Shown here: one piece after another, positions 1 to 9,261 of the stretch | Numbering within the stretch: position 1 is the stretch's first letter | How the letters are laid out: every line of letters starts with the position of its first letter | Origin: Archangium lansingense | GTDB taxonomy: Bacteria; Myxococcota; Myxococcia; Myxococcales; Myxococcaceae | Direction: 5' to 3' | Assembly (NCBI RefSeq): GCF_026626635.1 | Contig: NZ_JAPNKA010000001.1 | Span: 9,780,501-9,844,500 of the forward strand | DNA length: 64,000 nt | Notes under the pieces: model-generated | The model's database searches: none | The model's input: only the letters and a program-made list of their open reading frames with translations | Told to the model about the DNA's origin: nothing | Program-made: the position numbers and the translations under genes

Positions 1-2
1 CG

Positions 3-455
3 GTGGGCGCCCTCATCGCCGACGTGAAGGGGATGATTCACGTCAACGCGCGCCACGGCTTCCCCGCGGGCGACGCGATGCTGCGGGCCGTGGTGGAGTC
101 CCTGCGCGCCCAGTTCCCCGGGGCCAAGGTGGTGCGGCTGCAAGGGGACAACTTCGCCGTGCTGCTGGTGCCCACCTCGGGCCTCGCGGTGACGGAGGGA
201 CTGCGCGAGCCCACCCGGTCCCGGCTCGCCGCGGACGCTCGCGCCGCGCTTCCCGCGGGTGCCGAGGCTCCGGACTTCACGCTCGCGTTGCTAGAGCTCA
301 CCATCGAGCAACCCACCCACTGGCAGGTGCTGGGGCCGCTCGTGTGGGGGGAGCTCGAGCGCGCCTATACCCTGGAGCGCATGGGGAACGCCGGAGGACT
401 CCAGCACCGGCGGCTGCAGCTCGGTGGTTTCGTGCCCGGCCGCTCCGAGCCCTAG
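3..455 (+). CDS. GGDEF-like domain protein, C-terminal part (5' end outside window)
   Basis: The reading frame is open to the left edge, so only the last ~150 residues are seen. The N-terminal half follows the diguanylate cyclase pattern: DVKGMIHVNARHGFPAGDAM resembles the usual D-x-D-x-FK-x-N-D-x-xGH-x-xGD stretch, and about 30 residues later comes VRLQGDNFAVLL where active enzymes have RxGGDEFAVLL. The active-site GGDEF is therefore GDNF, so catalysis is unlikely. If the assignment is right this would be a degenerate c-di-GMP receptor or structural domain. What lies N-terminal is unknown. The fold assignment rests on pattern only. Confidence 0.6.
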   Translation: MGALIADVKGMIHVNARHGFPAGDAMLRAVVESLRAQFPGAKVVRLQGDNFAVLLVPTSGLAVTEGLREPTRSRLAADARAALPAGAEAPDFTLALLELTIEQPTHWQVLGPLVWGELERAYTLERMGNAGGLQHRRLQLGGFVPGRSEP

Positions 456-482
456 AAACGCGAAAGGGGCGAGGGTCCGATG

Positions 483-517
483 ACCCTCACCCCGTCCCTC
501 TCCCGAGGGGAGAGGGG
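483..517. repeat. 35-bp interspersed palindromic repeat, copy 1
   Basis: This intergenic 35-bp element carries a CCCTCTCCC...GGGAGAGGG-type inverted repeat. It matches the element at 9145-9179 base for base in the opposite orientation, and a diverged copy lies at 34892-34926. It sits between the end of the GGDEF-like gene and the convergent M23 peptidase gene, so its hairpin may also help terminate transcripts. It behaves like a REP-type intergenic repeat. Confidence 0.75.
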
Positions 518-545
518 TGTTTCTCCCTCGTGCTGCGCCTCGAGG

Positions 546-1463
546 TTACTCCTCGAGGATGAACTTGCGCGGGTTCTGCGGGATGCCGTTGACGCGCACT
601 TCGTAGTGCAGGTGCGGACCCGTGGAGCGGCCGGTGTTGCCCACCGCCGCAATCAGCGCGCCACGCTTCACCCGGTCTCCCGCCTTCACCAGGATCTTCG
701 CCAGGTGGCCGTAGCGCGTCTTGATGCCGTAGCCGTGGTCGACGACGATCACATTGCCGTAACCGCCCTCGAGCCCCGCGAACACCACCGTGCCGTCCGA
801 CGGCGCGAAGACGTCCTTGCCGTGCGGCGCCGCGATGTCCATACCCGCGTGCATCACCCGGTCCGCCGTGTAGGGATCCATGCGCGAGCCGAAGTCACTC
901 GTCACCCAGCCGCGCGTCGGCCACAGCGACGGCGTGGAGGCCAGCAACGACTTCTGGTCCTGGAAGTACGCCTGCAGCTCGTGGAGGCTCTGCTCCTGCC
1001 GGGTGGCCTCGGCGCTCAGCCGGTCCAGCTTCCCCGTCAGCGCCTTGGGCGACTCCATGCTCGCCAGCTCCGTGAACTGCGTCTCCGCGGTGGGCACCCC
1101 CACCCCCGGCTCCGGCTCCACCGGACCCATGGCCAGGTTGCGCTGCGGATCCGACAACAACGTGATGGCTCGCAGCTTCTGGTCGAACCGCTCCACCCGG
1201 TCCAGCGTGGACCCGATGTGCTCAATCCGCTCGCGCACCGACTTCAACTGGCTGCGCAGCGTCAGGTTCTCCTCACGGAGAATCCGGTTCTCCGCCGCGT
1301 CCCGAGCCACCTGGAAGTAGTGAAGGGTGGCCCCCAGGGCCAGCCCCGCCAGCAGCAGAAGTCCGCCTCCCACCTGGAGGAACAGCGACTTCTGCACGCG
1401 GTAGCGCTTGACCGGAGATTCGTGGTCCGGGACCACGATCAGGGTGTAGGACTTTTTCGCCAA
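546..1463 (-). CDS. M23 family metallopeptidase, membrane-anchored (LytM-like)
   Basis: A 305-residue cell-wall peptidase or amidase activator. Residues ~1-26 are cytoplasmic and basic, ~27-47 form one transmembrane segment, and ~55-175 are coiled-coil rich. The C-terminal ~115 residues are a peptidase M23 (LytM) domain. Zinc-ligand motifs are visible: HAGMDIAAP (H-x3-D) and the terminal HLHYEVR (H-x-H). Both are intact, so it could be an active endopeptidase cleaving peptide cross-links, unlike the degenerate EnvC/NlpD activators. The coiled coil plus single TM segment matches the envelope-anchored M23 class typical of deltaproteobacteria. It is convergent with the preceding gene. Substrate specificity cannot be read from the sequence. 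Confidence 0.9.
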   Translation of the reverse strand: MAKKSYTLIVVPDHESPVKRYRVQKSLFLQVGGGLLLLAGLALGATLHYFQVARDAAENRILREENLTLRSQLKSVRERIEHIGSTLDRVERFDQKLRAITLLSDPQRNLAMGPVEPEPGVGVPTAETQFTELASMESPKALTGKLDRLSAEATRQEQSLHELQAYFQDQKSLLASTPSLWPTRGWVTSDFGSRMDPYTADRVMHAGMDIAAPHGKDVFAPSDGTVVFAGLEGGYGNVIVVDHGYGIKTRYGHLAKILVKAGDRVKRGALIAAVGNTGRSTGPHLHYEVRVNGIPQNPRKFILEE

Positions 1464-1721
1464 TGCCAGCTCCCTTGTGCGCCTCAGCGCTTCGGCGTGC
1501 GTACCCGGGGCCGGAATCTAGGTCATGCCCGAGTGCGCTTCATCTCCCCCACGCCCCATCGCCCCACCATCCGTCATCCACCGTGCCTCTCAAGGCACAG
1601 GAATTGTTTGGGCAGCTACCACCCGACTTCTCAGGGTGTCAAGTGTGGACACACGACACCCAACGTCCCACGTCCATCCTGGTGGAACAATTCCAGGCGC
1701 CCACTCGGAGCGCCCTGATTA

Positions 1722-2519
1722 TCAGGCAGAGACCTGAACGACGATGACGGTGATGTTGTCGTCACCGCCCCGCTCGTTCGCCAGGTCAATAAGCCGCTTG
1801 GGAACATCGCCGAGGTTGGCCGAGGCCTGCACCGCTTCATGCAGTTCCCGGTCCTCCACCATGTTGGCGAGGCCGTCCGAGCACAGCAGGAAGACGTCTC
1901 CTGGCTCGGCCACCACCCCCATCACGTCCACCTGGACTTCTTCTTCGAAGCCCACCGAGCGCGTGATGATGTTCTTGTAGCGGGAGTGCTTGGCCTCCTC
2001 GGGGGTGATCATCCCGGCTTTGATCTGCTCGTTGACCAACGAATGGTCCTCGGAGATCTGCTGGATGAGGGGACCCCGGACAAGGTAGGCGCGGCTGTCG
2101 CCCACGTGCGCGAAGAACGCCTGATTGTCGCGCACGACGAGCGAGATGACCGTCGTCCCCATCCCCGACAGGCGCGGATCCTCCTGCGCGGTGGTGAAGA
2201 TGGCCAGACAGGCCTTCTCCACTGCCGTACGCAAGGCATCCGGCAGGAGCGCGTCCTGCAGGTTGGACGTGGTGACGAACGGGTTATCCCGACCTTCCCG
2301 GGCCCGTCGAAGCTCCTTGTCGATGGTCTCGACGGCGATGCGGGAGGCGGTACCGCCCCCAGCATGGCCACCCATGCCATCCGCGACGACATAGAGCTGG
2401 AGCTCGTCGTCGATCAGGAAGCTATCTTCATTATGGTTGCGCTTACGCCCCACATCCGTGAGGCCGGCCGAGACGACCTTCATGCGGGGAGCCGCGGTCT
2501 GCCCTGCGGTTCTGGACAC
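1722..2519 (-). CDS. PP2C-family serine/threonine protein phosphatase (Stp1-like)
   Basis: A 265-residue, single-domain, metal-dependent (Mn/Mg) Ser/Thr phosphatase of the bacterial Stp/PrpC class, about the usual length. Metal-binding motifs are present in order: RNHNEDS (~27-33), DGMGGHAGGG (~47-56), GDSRAY in the middle, SDGL, and the C-terminal GGDDNITVIVV. No membrane segment or signal peptide is visible, so it is cytoplasmic. Such enzymes reverse eukaryote-like Ser/Thr kinases, which are numerous in myxobacteria, but no kinase gene is adjacent here. It may be co-transcribed after recN, from which it is separated by only 57 bp. Confidence 0.93.
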   Translation of the reverse strand: MSRTAGQTAAPRMKVVSAGLTDVGRKRNHNEDSFLIDDELQLYVVADGMGGHAGGGTASRIAVETIDKELRRAREGRDNPFVTTSNLQDALLPDALRTAVEKACLAIFTTAQEDPRLSGMGTTVISLVVRDNQAFFAHVGDSRAYLVRGPLIQQISEDHSLVNEQIKAGMITPEEAKHSRYKNIITRSVGFEEEVQVDVMGVVAEPGDVFLLCSDGLANMVEDRELHEAVQASANLGDVPKRLIDLANERGGDDNITVIVVQVSA

Positions 2520-2576
2520 GGGCTGGATGCTATGTGAGGGACCTTATCGGAGCAAGGAGGCGTTGCACGTACCTGG

Positions 2577-4334
2577 CTACGCACTGCGGCGCAGCCTGCC
2601 CCGGGAGCCACCCTCCGGGGCGACTTCCCGCCGGGCCCGGGGGGGTCCGGACACCCGGTGGGCCGAGCGGACCAGGGCCTCGGCCGCTCCCAGCGCCTCG
2701 CGCGTCACCTCTACCCCGGACATCATCCGAGCCAGCTCCTGGGTCCTCGCGGAGCCGGCCTCCAGGGGCACCACCTCGGAGACGGTCCGCTCGCCCTTGA
2801 GCCCCTTGCGGATGAGCAGGTGGGCGTCCGCGTAGGCCGCCACCTGCGGCAGGTGGGTGATGCACAGCACCTGACGGTGGCCACTGACGTCCCGAATCAT
2901 CCGACCCACCACGTCGGCGATGGCGCCGCTCACCCCCGAATCCGCCTCGTCCAGGATGTAGCAGCCACACCCATCACTGTCCGCCAACGCACGCTTGAGG
3001 GCCAACAGGAGGCGCGACGCCTCACCGCCAGACGCCACCTTGGCGAGCTGACGGGGGGGCTCACCCGGGTTGGCGCTGAAGAAGAACTCCACATCGTCCA
3101 GGCCCTCGGCCTTGAGCTGGGTGCCGGGCATGACCCGCACCTCAAAAGCGGCCTTGCCCAGCGCGAGCATCCCCAGGCCCTCGCGCACCTGCGTCCCGAA
3201 GGAGACGGCGCACGCGGCACGCGCCCTCGAGAGGGCCTCGCCACTGCGGCGCGCCCGCTCCTCCGCGGCCTTGCGCTCGCGGGCGAGCTGCTCCAGCACC
3301 TCCTGCCGGTTGTCCAGGGTGGACAGCTCCGTCTCCAGCGCGTCGCGCTTTTGCAGCACCCCGTCCAGGGTGGTGGCGTGCTTGCGGCACAACCGCTTGA
3401 GGGCGTCCAGGCGATCCTCCACCTCACCCAGCCGGGCCGGGTCGGACTCCAGGCCCTCCACATATCTATTGAGACGGCGCTGCGCTCCCTCGAGCTCCGA
3501 GAGGGCCGCACCCAGCGCCTGCGCCACCGGGGCCAGCGTGGCGTCGCACTTCGCCGCCTCATTCACCAGCCCCAGCGCGCGGCCCACCGTCTCCACCGCG
3601 CTCGACTCCTCACCGGACAGCAGCTGCTCTGCCTCGGCGCCCTGCCGCTTGAGCTTCTCTGAACCGGCCAGCCGGCGCCGCTCGGCATCCAACCGCACGT
3701 CCTCGCCCGACTCCGGCTCCAGGCGGGTGATCTCATCCAGTTGGAAGCGCAGGAACTCGGCGCGCTCGCGCAGCCGGGACTCGTCCCCGCCCAGCGCCTC
3801 CATGCGCGACACCACCTCCGCCACGGCCGCATAGTCGCGGCCATAGGCGGCGAGCTGCTCCTCCAACCGCCCGTAGCGGTCCAGCAGCACCCGGTGCAGC
3901 CCAGCGTCGAAGAGGCTCACGTGCTCGTGCTGGCCGGCGATGTCCACCGCGCCGCGCATGAAGCGGGCCAGCACGCCCACCGTCACCATGGAACCATTGA
4001 TGTAGGCCTTGGCCCGGCCATTGCGGCCCACCACCCGGCGCACCAGCACCTCTTCTCCGAGGTCCGGTACCCCCAGCTCCTCCATTCGAGCGGCCAGCAC
4101 CGGGGTGCGCTCGAAGACGCCCTCCACCGAGGCCTCGTCGCAGCCCGCGCGAATGGCGTCCGCATCCGCCCGCCCGCCCAGCAACAGACCGAGGGCGTCC
4201 ACCAGGATGGACTTACCCGCGCCTGTCTCGCCCGTGAGCACGGTCAGGCCGGCTCCGAACGTCACCTCCACCTCCTCAATCACCGCCACATTCGAAATGC
4301 GCAAGCCCAGCAGCACGGTGCCCTCCTTCGCCAT
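2577..4334 (-). CDS. recN: DNA repair protein RecN
   Basis: A 585-residue SMC-like ATPase acting in double-strand-break repair, about the family length with a short basic C-terminal tail. The N-terminal half-ATPase has Walker A GETGAGKS (~35-42). A long coiled-coil middle follows (~150-400). The C-terminal half carries the signature VASGGEASRLLLALK and a Walker B/D-loop region ILDEADSGVSG, where most RecN proteins have FDEVDxGI. QVLCITHLPQVAA, with the switch histidine, follows. The start is the ATG giving MAKEGTVLLGLRISN. The gene lies head-to-tail before the PP2C gene. No LexA-type box was recognised upstream. Confidence 0.95.
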   Translation of the reverse strand: MAKEGTVLLGLRISNVAVIEEVEVTFGAGLTVLTGETGAGKSILVDALGLLLGGRADADAIRAGCDEASVEGVFERTPVLAARMEELGVPDLGEEVLVRRVVGRNGRAKAYINGSMVTVGVLARFMRGAVDIAGQHEHVSLFDAGLHRVLLDRYGRLEEQLAAYGRDYAAVAEVVSRMEALGGDESRLRERAEFLRFQLDEITRLEPESGEDVRLDAERRRLAGSEKLKRQGAEAEQLLSGEESSAVETVGRALGLVNEAAKCDATLAPVAQALGAALSELEGAQRRLNRYVEGLESDPARLGEVEDRLDALKRLCRKHATTLDGVLQKRDALETELSTLDNRQEVLEQLARERKAAEERARRSGEALSRARAACAVSFGTQVREGLGMLALGKAAFEVRVMPGTQLKAEGLDDVEFFFSANPGEPPRQLAKVASGGEASRLLLALKRALADSDGCGCYILDEADSGVSGAIADVVGRMIRDVSGHRQVLCITHLPQVAAYADAHLLIRKGLKGERTVSEVVPLEAGSARTQELARMMSGVEVTREALGAAEALVRSAHRVSGPPRARREVAPEGGSRGRLRRSA

Positions 4335-4464
4335 TCGGACCGTACCTGAACAACCTATCAGTGACCTCTGACACTGTACAAGCGTTCCGTCCCGAGGCTC
4401 GTGCGGCAGCTTGCATGCACGGAGGGTGATGTGAAAAGTCAGACTCTTATGTAGTCCTCCCGGG

Positions 4465-7400
4465 TTACTCGCCCTGGAACAGGTCGACGATGTCCGACTC
4501 GGTCAGGAGCTTGCCGAAGTCGCCATCCGCGCTGAGCACGCCAGCGGCCAGGTCCTTCTTGCGCTTCTGGAGGCTGAGAATCTTCTCCTCCACGGTGCCG
4601 CGGGTAATCAGCTTGTAGCTGATGACGGCGCGCGTCTGGCCGATGCGGTGGGTACGGTCGGTCGCCTGGTCCTCCACGGCCGGGTTCCACCACGGATCGT
4701 AGTGGATGACGTAGTCGGCCGCGGTGAGGTTGAGGCCGGTGCCACCCGCCTTGAGGCTGATGAAGAAGAGCGGGGGGCCGTCAGGACGGTTGAACTCGTC
4801 CACCTTGCCCATGCGGTCCTTCGTCCGGCCGTCCAGGTAGAGGTAGCGCAGGCCCCGCCTGTCCGCCTCGCCCTTGAGCAGCTCCAGCATCTCGGTGAAC
4901 TGGCTGAAGACGAGTGCGCGGTGGCCCTCGGCGACCAGGTCGTCCACGAGCTGGCCGAAGCGCTCCAGCTTCGCACTGCTGGGCAGCAGCGTGCCCGGAG
5001 GCATCTTGAGCAGGCGCGGATCGCAACACACCTGACGCAGGCGCATGAGCGCCGCGAGGATGGAGACACGGCTGCGCTTGAAGCCCACCTTCTCGATGGA
5101 CTCGTTCACCTTGCGGCGGCTCTCCTCGAGCACCTCGCGGTAGAGGGCCGCCTGGCCGGGCTCCATCTCGCACCAGGCCACGCTCTCCGTCTTGGCGGCA
5201 GGTCCTTGGCCACCTCCGTCTTCAGACGACGCAGGATGAAGGGCTGGATGCGGCGGCGCAGGCGGTCGCGCACGTGGCTGTCGTTGGCCACCTGGATGGG
5301 CTGCTCGAAGCGGTCGCTGAAGCCCTCCGCGCTGCCGAGGAAGCCCGGCATGAGGAAGTCGAAGAGGCTCCACAGCTCGCTGAGCCGGTTCTCCAGCGGA
5401 GTACCCGTGAGCGCCAGGCGCGTGTCACTCGGCAGCGACTTGCACGCCTGCGCGGTGGCGCTGTCCGCGTTCTTGATGTTCTGCGCCTCGTCGAGGATGA
5501 CGTAGCGGAAGCCCACCTCGCTGAGCGCCTCCAGGTCGCGGCGCACCAGCGCGTAGGACGTGAGCACGAGGTCCGAGCCCTTGAGGTCCTCGACGCGCTC
5601 CTTGCGATCCTGGCCGTGCCACACAATCGTCTTCAGGCCCGGGGTGAAGCGCTCGGCCTCGCGCTCCCAGTTGGCGAGCACGCTGGTGGGCGCCACCACG
5701 AGCGACGGCTTGCGGCCCTCCTCGTTGGCCACCTTCTGCAGCAGGCTCAAGGACTGGATCGTCTTCCCGAGACCCATGTCGTCCGCGAGGATGCCGGACA
5801 GCCCGTGCCGGTGGAGGAACCACAGCCAGGACAGGCCCGCCTCCTGGTAGTGGCGCAGCGTGGCCTGGAGCCCCTCGGGGAGCGCCACCTTGGGCACGCC
5901 GTTGGTGTCGCGCAGCTCGGACATCGCCTTGCGAGCCTTGGCCTCCACCTCGGTGAACTCGCCGAGCTCGATGAGCAGATCCAACGCGACGGCCTGGTGC
6001 AGCGGCAGGCGCGTGCGGGTGCGGCCGGGCATGGCACCGGCCTCTTCCAGGAGGTCCGCGGCGCGCTTGAGCTCCGCGAGGTCCGCCTCGGCGTAGGTGC
6101 CGTCCTTCAGGGGCACGAAGCGGCGGCCCGAGTCGAGCCACATGCGCACCGCGCCCAGGTCCACCGCCTGGTCATCGGTGATGAACTCGGCATCCAGATC
6201 GAACCAGCTCACCCCACTCATGCCCACGCGGATACGTGGACGCAGCTTGGGGCGCAGGCGCACCTTGGGGGCCTGCACGCCGTAGCGCTCCCAGTCCTCG
6301 GGCAGCGACGCGAGGCCGCGCGCCCAGAACTCGATGGCGCCGTCACCATTCGCCTCATAGGCATGGGTGTGGCTGTCGTAGCGCATCCCCAGCTCTTGCA
6401 GGCGCTTGCCCGCGGCGCGCTCCAGCTCCTCCCGGCGCCGGTACAGCTTGCGGCCATCGGAGCCCACGCCACTGGCGTAGCCCAGGTGCGAGGCGTTGGG
6501 GGACACGGGGACCGTGGTCTGCCCGTAGCGCGCGGCGAGCTGCACCTTCACGCGCTCGGGCGTGCCCTCGAGCGTGAGCAGGAAGCGGGGCTCCACGGAC
6601 TCGTCCACGTCGATGTCATCCGCCTTGAGCGCCATCTGGAAGCGCGGCAGGTGGGCGGCGAAGAACGTGAGCACCCGGTCCAACTGACCCACCGGGAAGG
6701 CCATGGTGGGCTCCAGCAGCCACTTGCGCACCAGGCGCGGCGGCAGGTCCGGCTCCACCGGAGAGAGCGTCTGCGCGGTGATGATGTACGTGCGCATGCC
6801 CGCCAGCAGGATGGCGTCCTTGAGGGCCAGGCTCGCCCCGTCCGGCATCAACAGCTCGATGCGGGCGGTGGCTCCGTCCGGGCGGGACTCGAGGTGGATC
6901 TGCGGCCGCACCGGCTGATCCGAGAACAGGAGCGCGGTGCCGCGGTAGATGACGCGGCGCTGGCGCAGGAGCTCGAACATCTCGCACAGGTCCTCATCGG
7001 AGAGGACGATGCGCGAGTCGTACCGCTGCTCATGCTTGGCGAGCAGGATGAAGACGCGCTCGTCGGCCGGAGCGATGCGGGTGCCGGCCTGGAGCATGCG
7101 CTTGATGTGCACGGGCCCCTTCATCTGCGCGTCCTGGCGGCGCACATCCATCAGCCAGTGGCGGCCGCCGGGACCCGTATTGGAAGGAGTGAGCCGGTAG
7201 AGGAACTCGTAGTCGGGCAGGGCGGAGAGGCCCAGCCAGCTCTCCACCTTGGCGAGCGCGGGGAGGCTCACCGCGTCCATCAACGGGGACTCCCCCACGG
7301 GGACAGGTGCCTCGGAGTTGGCGTCCGCCTCCCCGTCTGGCGAGGACTCCTCGGAAGCAGCGTCGGCCTCAGCGGCGGCAGGCGCGGCAGCAGCCGGGGC

Positions 7401-7778
7401 GGTCGAAGCGGCGGAGGCCGCGGCCGCCGAGGAGGCAATCATCGAAGCGCGCAGACGCGCGGCATAGACGAGCGCCGCGGCCACCACGTGCTTGCAATGC
7501 GGCCCGTAGACGTTCCACGACTGGCAGGTGCACTTGGAGGTGGGCTTGCCGTCACCCACCTCCAGGGCGACTTCATAGCGCTCCTGGGGCGAGGTGGAGC
7601 CGGCCACCTGGGCGCGGATGACATTCCCCTCCCGTTGGAGACCAAAGACGCGGCGCGTCTCGGCGACTTCGCGGCCCTTCTTGAAGGTGGTGGGCTGAAC
7701 CTCCGCCTTGAGGGCGCGCAGCCACTGGCCATCAAGTGGGAAGGAGGCTTCTCGGGTGTCGGCGGTGGAGGGCGGCAC
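4465..7778 (-). CDS. SWIM zinc-finger SNF2-family DEAD/DEAH helicase, frameshifted as sequenced
   Basis: As sequenced this gene is split into an 890-codon 5' part (7778-5106) and a 3' part (frame open 5373-4465). Joined, the product would be ~1104 residues. Domains: SWIM zinc finger around residue 82-110 (CTC...C-K-H), an Ala/Glu-rich linker, then the SNF2 motor with motif [11 protein letters not shown] (~664), motif Ia VVAPTSVL, motif II DEAQ (~762), motif [17 protein letters not shown]. After the break come [29 protein letters not shown], and motif [14 protein letters not shown]. The break is near 5193, inside KDLPPKTES, where a CCC run on the coding strand is one base short. The start is a GTG. 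The role is ATP-driven remodelling of nucleoprotein, probably RNA-polymerase recycling (RapA/HepA-like) or repair. Confidence 0.88.
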
Positions 7779-7936
7779 GTTTTCGCAAGTCCCTTCCCCC
7801 CGGTGCGAGGGGAATCCATTCGATTACCACAGACGGGGCAGGCTCCGTCGTGGGAAAAATGCAGGTCGATGGCCAGGCAATGGTTGCTCGGTCATCCACC
7901 GCACGGCTCGCGGCTGTGCGAGCATCGGCGGTCGAA

Positions 7937-8497
7937 ATGGAACGCCCCACACGCCCCCGAGTTTTCGTCACGCGACAACTTCCTGGTGACGCGCTGGCCC
8001 GGCTGGCCGCTCAGGTCTCACTCCGGGTGTGGGAAGAGCAGTTGCCTCCCCCACGGGAGGTGCTGCTCTCCGAGGCTCGGGAGGTGGACGGGCTCATCAC
8101 CCTGCTGACCGACCGGGTAGACGAGCCCCTGCTCGACGGTGCTCCCCGCCTGCGGGCGGTCAGCAACGTGGCGGTGGGCTACGACAACATCGACGTGGCG
8201 GCATGCACCGCGCGGCGTATCCCCGTGGGAAAAACACCGGGGGTCCTCACGGAGACGACGGCGGACTTCGCCTTCTCCCTGATGATGGGGCTGGCGCGGC
8301 GGGTGGCCGAGGCCGACGCGTACGTGCGGGCGGGCAAGTGGAGGATGAACCTCCCCAACGTCCTGCTCGCCCCGCATATCGCGAGCGCGAGCCATGCCAC
8401 CCGTGGACGCATGGCCTCCATGGCAGTGGATAATCTCCTCGCCGCGCTGGATGGGCGGAAACCCCCTCACTGCGTCAACCCGGAGCTCTTCACATGA
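7937..8497 (+). pseudogene. D-2-hydroxyacid dehydrogenase lacking its NAD-binding core
   Basis: From ATG 7937 the frame encodes 186 residues; family members (glyoxylate/hydroxypyruvate reductase, D-glycerate dehydrogenase) have ~320. The N-terminal substrate domain is normal ([19 protein letters not shown] ... [14 protein letters not shown] ... [17 protein letters not shown] ... YVRAGKWR). It then jumps directly to the C-terminal segment [20 protein letters not shown]. The whole Rossmann domain (G-x-G-x-x-G), the catalytic arginine and the glutamate are gone, while the catalytic histidine (APHIASAS) remains. The loss keeps the frame and the gene still overlaps apt by ATGA. It cannot bind NAD(P) in the family way. 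A non-enzymatic role or an assembly deletion are alternatives. Confidence 0.8.
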
Positions 8498-9057
8498 GCA
8501 ACACCTCACCCCTGTTCATCCCCGGTCACGACTCCAACCTCCTCGAGGACGTGAAGGCCCGTGTCCGCGATGTGCCGGACTTCCCCAAGCCGGGCATCCT
8601 CTTCAAGGACGTGACGCCGGTGCTGGCGGATCCGCACCTCTTCGGGCGGGTGGTGAACGCGATGGCGGCGCCCTTCCGTGGCCGACACATCACCAAGGTG
8701 GTGGCAGTGGAGGCACGCGGCTTCCTGCTGGGAGCGCCCATCGCCCTGGCGCTGCACACGGGCTTCGCTCCGGCGCGCAAGCCGGGAAAGCTGCCGTACA
8801 AGTCGGTGATGGAGCGCTACTCGCTGGAGTACGGCGATGACGGGCTGCAACTCCACGAGGACGCGGTGAGCCGCGGGGACCGGGTGCTCATCGTGGATGA
8901 TCTCCTGGCCACCGGTGGCACGGCGGCGGCGACGGCGCGCCTGGTCTCGAAGCTCGGCGGAGAGGTGGTGGGCTTCAGCTTCCTCATTTCGCTGGACTTC
9001 CTCCCCGGGCGCGAGCGGCTGGGGGCCGAGAAGGTCTGCGCGCTGCTCTCCTACTGA
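8494..9057 (+). CDS. apt: Adenine phosphoribosyltransferase
   Basis: A 187-residue purine salvage enzyme that converts adenine plus PRPP to AMP in the cytoplasm. Visible family features: [18 protein letters not shown] near the N-terminus, the flexible-loop/substrate segment [30 protein letters not shown], and the PRPP-binding loop [17 protein letters not shown] (~130-146). The N-terminal extension before [11 protein letters not shown] is ~12 residues. The ATG overlaps the stop of the truncated dehydrogenase gene (ATGA), so the two were probably translationally coupled. Length matches the family. Confidence 0.95.
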   Translation: MSNTSPLFIPGHDSNLLEDVKARVRDVPDFPKPGILFKDVTPVLADPHLFGRVVNAMAAPFRGRHITKVVAVEARGFLLGAPIALALHTGFAPARKPGKLPYKSVMERYSLEYGDDGLQLHEDAVSRGDRVLIVDDLLATGGTAAATARLVSKLGGEVVGFSFLISLDFLPGRERLGAEKVCALLSY

Positions 9058-9085
9058 GCGGCGGGGCCTGCGTGGCCTTCTGAGC

Positions 9086-9127
9086 GCCTACTTCTGAGTG
9101 CCTACTTCTGAGTGCCTACTTCTGAGC
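9086..9127. repeat. Three tandem 14-bp direct repeats
   Basis: Downstream of apt the 14-bp unit GCCTACTTCTGAGT occurs three times in a row, the last copy ending in C instead of T. A partial unit lies just before. Every unit carries an in-frame TGA in one frame. There is no coding potential. It is probably a slippage product in the apt-tetR spacer. Confidence 0.85.
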
Positions 9128-9144
9128 CCCCACTCGCGCGCCCT

Positions 9145-9179
9145 CCCCTCTCCCCTCGGGAGAGGGACGGGGTGAGGGT
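9145..9179. repeat. 35-bp interspersed palindromic repeat, copy 2
   Basis: The reverse complement of 483-517, identical over all 35 bases. It contains the CCCTCTCCC/GGGAGAGGG hairpin core. It lies between apt and the TetR operator, just after the 14-bp tandem repeat, and may act as a terminator-like hairpin for apt. No T-tract follows. Confidence 0.75.
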
Positions 9180-9241
9180 ATCTCGCACCCCAGGTTGAAC
9201 CCCCGAGTCCAGGTTGACGCGCTGGGCCTGCGGGCTTATAA

Positions 9242-9255
9242 GTTGGTTAACCAAC
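9242..9255. promoter_or_regulatory. Perfect 14-bp palindrome, predicted TetR operator
   Basis: GTTGGTTAACCAAC is a perfect palindrome in an AT-rich island ending seven bases before the TetR start codon at 9262. The position and symmetry fit an autoregulatory operator for the dimeric repressor encoded directly downstream. Binding would block the promoter of the tetR, AmpG-like, coaD and MBL operon. The binding itself is inference. Confidence 0.7.
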
Positions 9256-9261
9256 CTAGAA

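Noticed and set aside
5274-8108. A 944-codon plus-strand frame across the SNF2 helicase
   Set aside because: The minus strand carries SWIM and all helicase motifs. The plus frame is low-complexity shadow.
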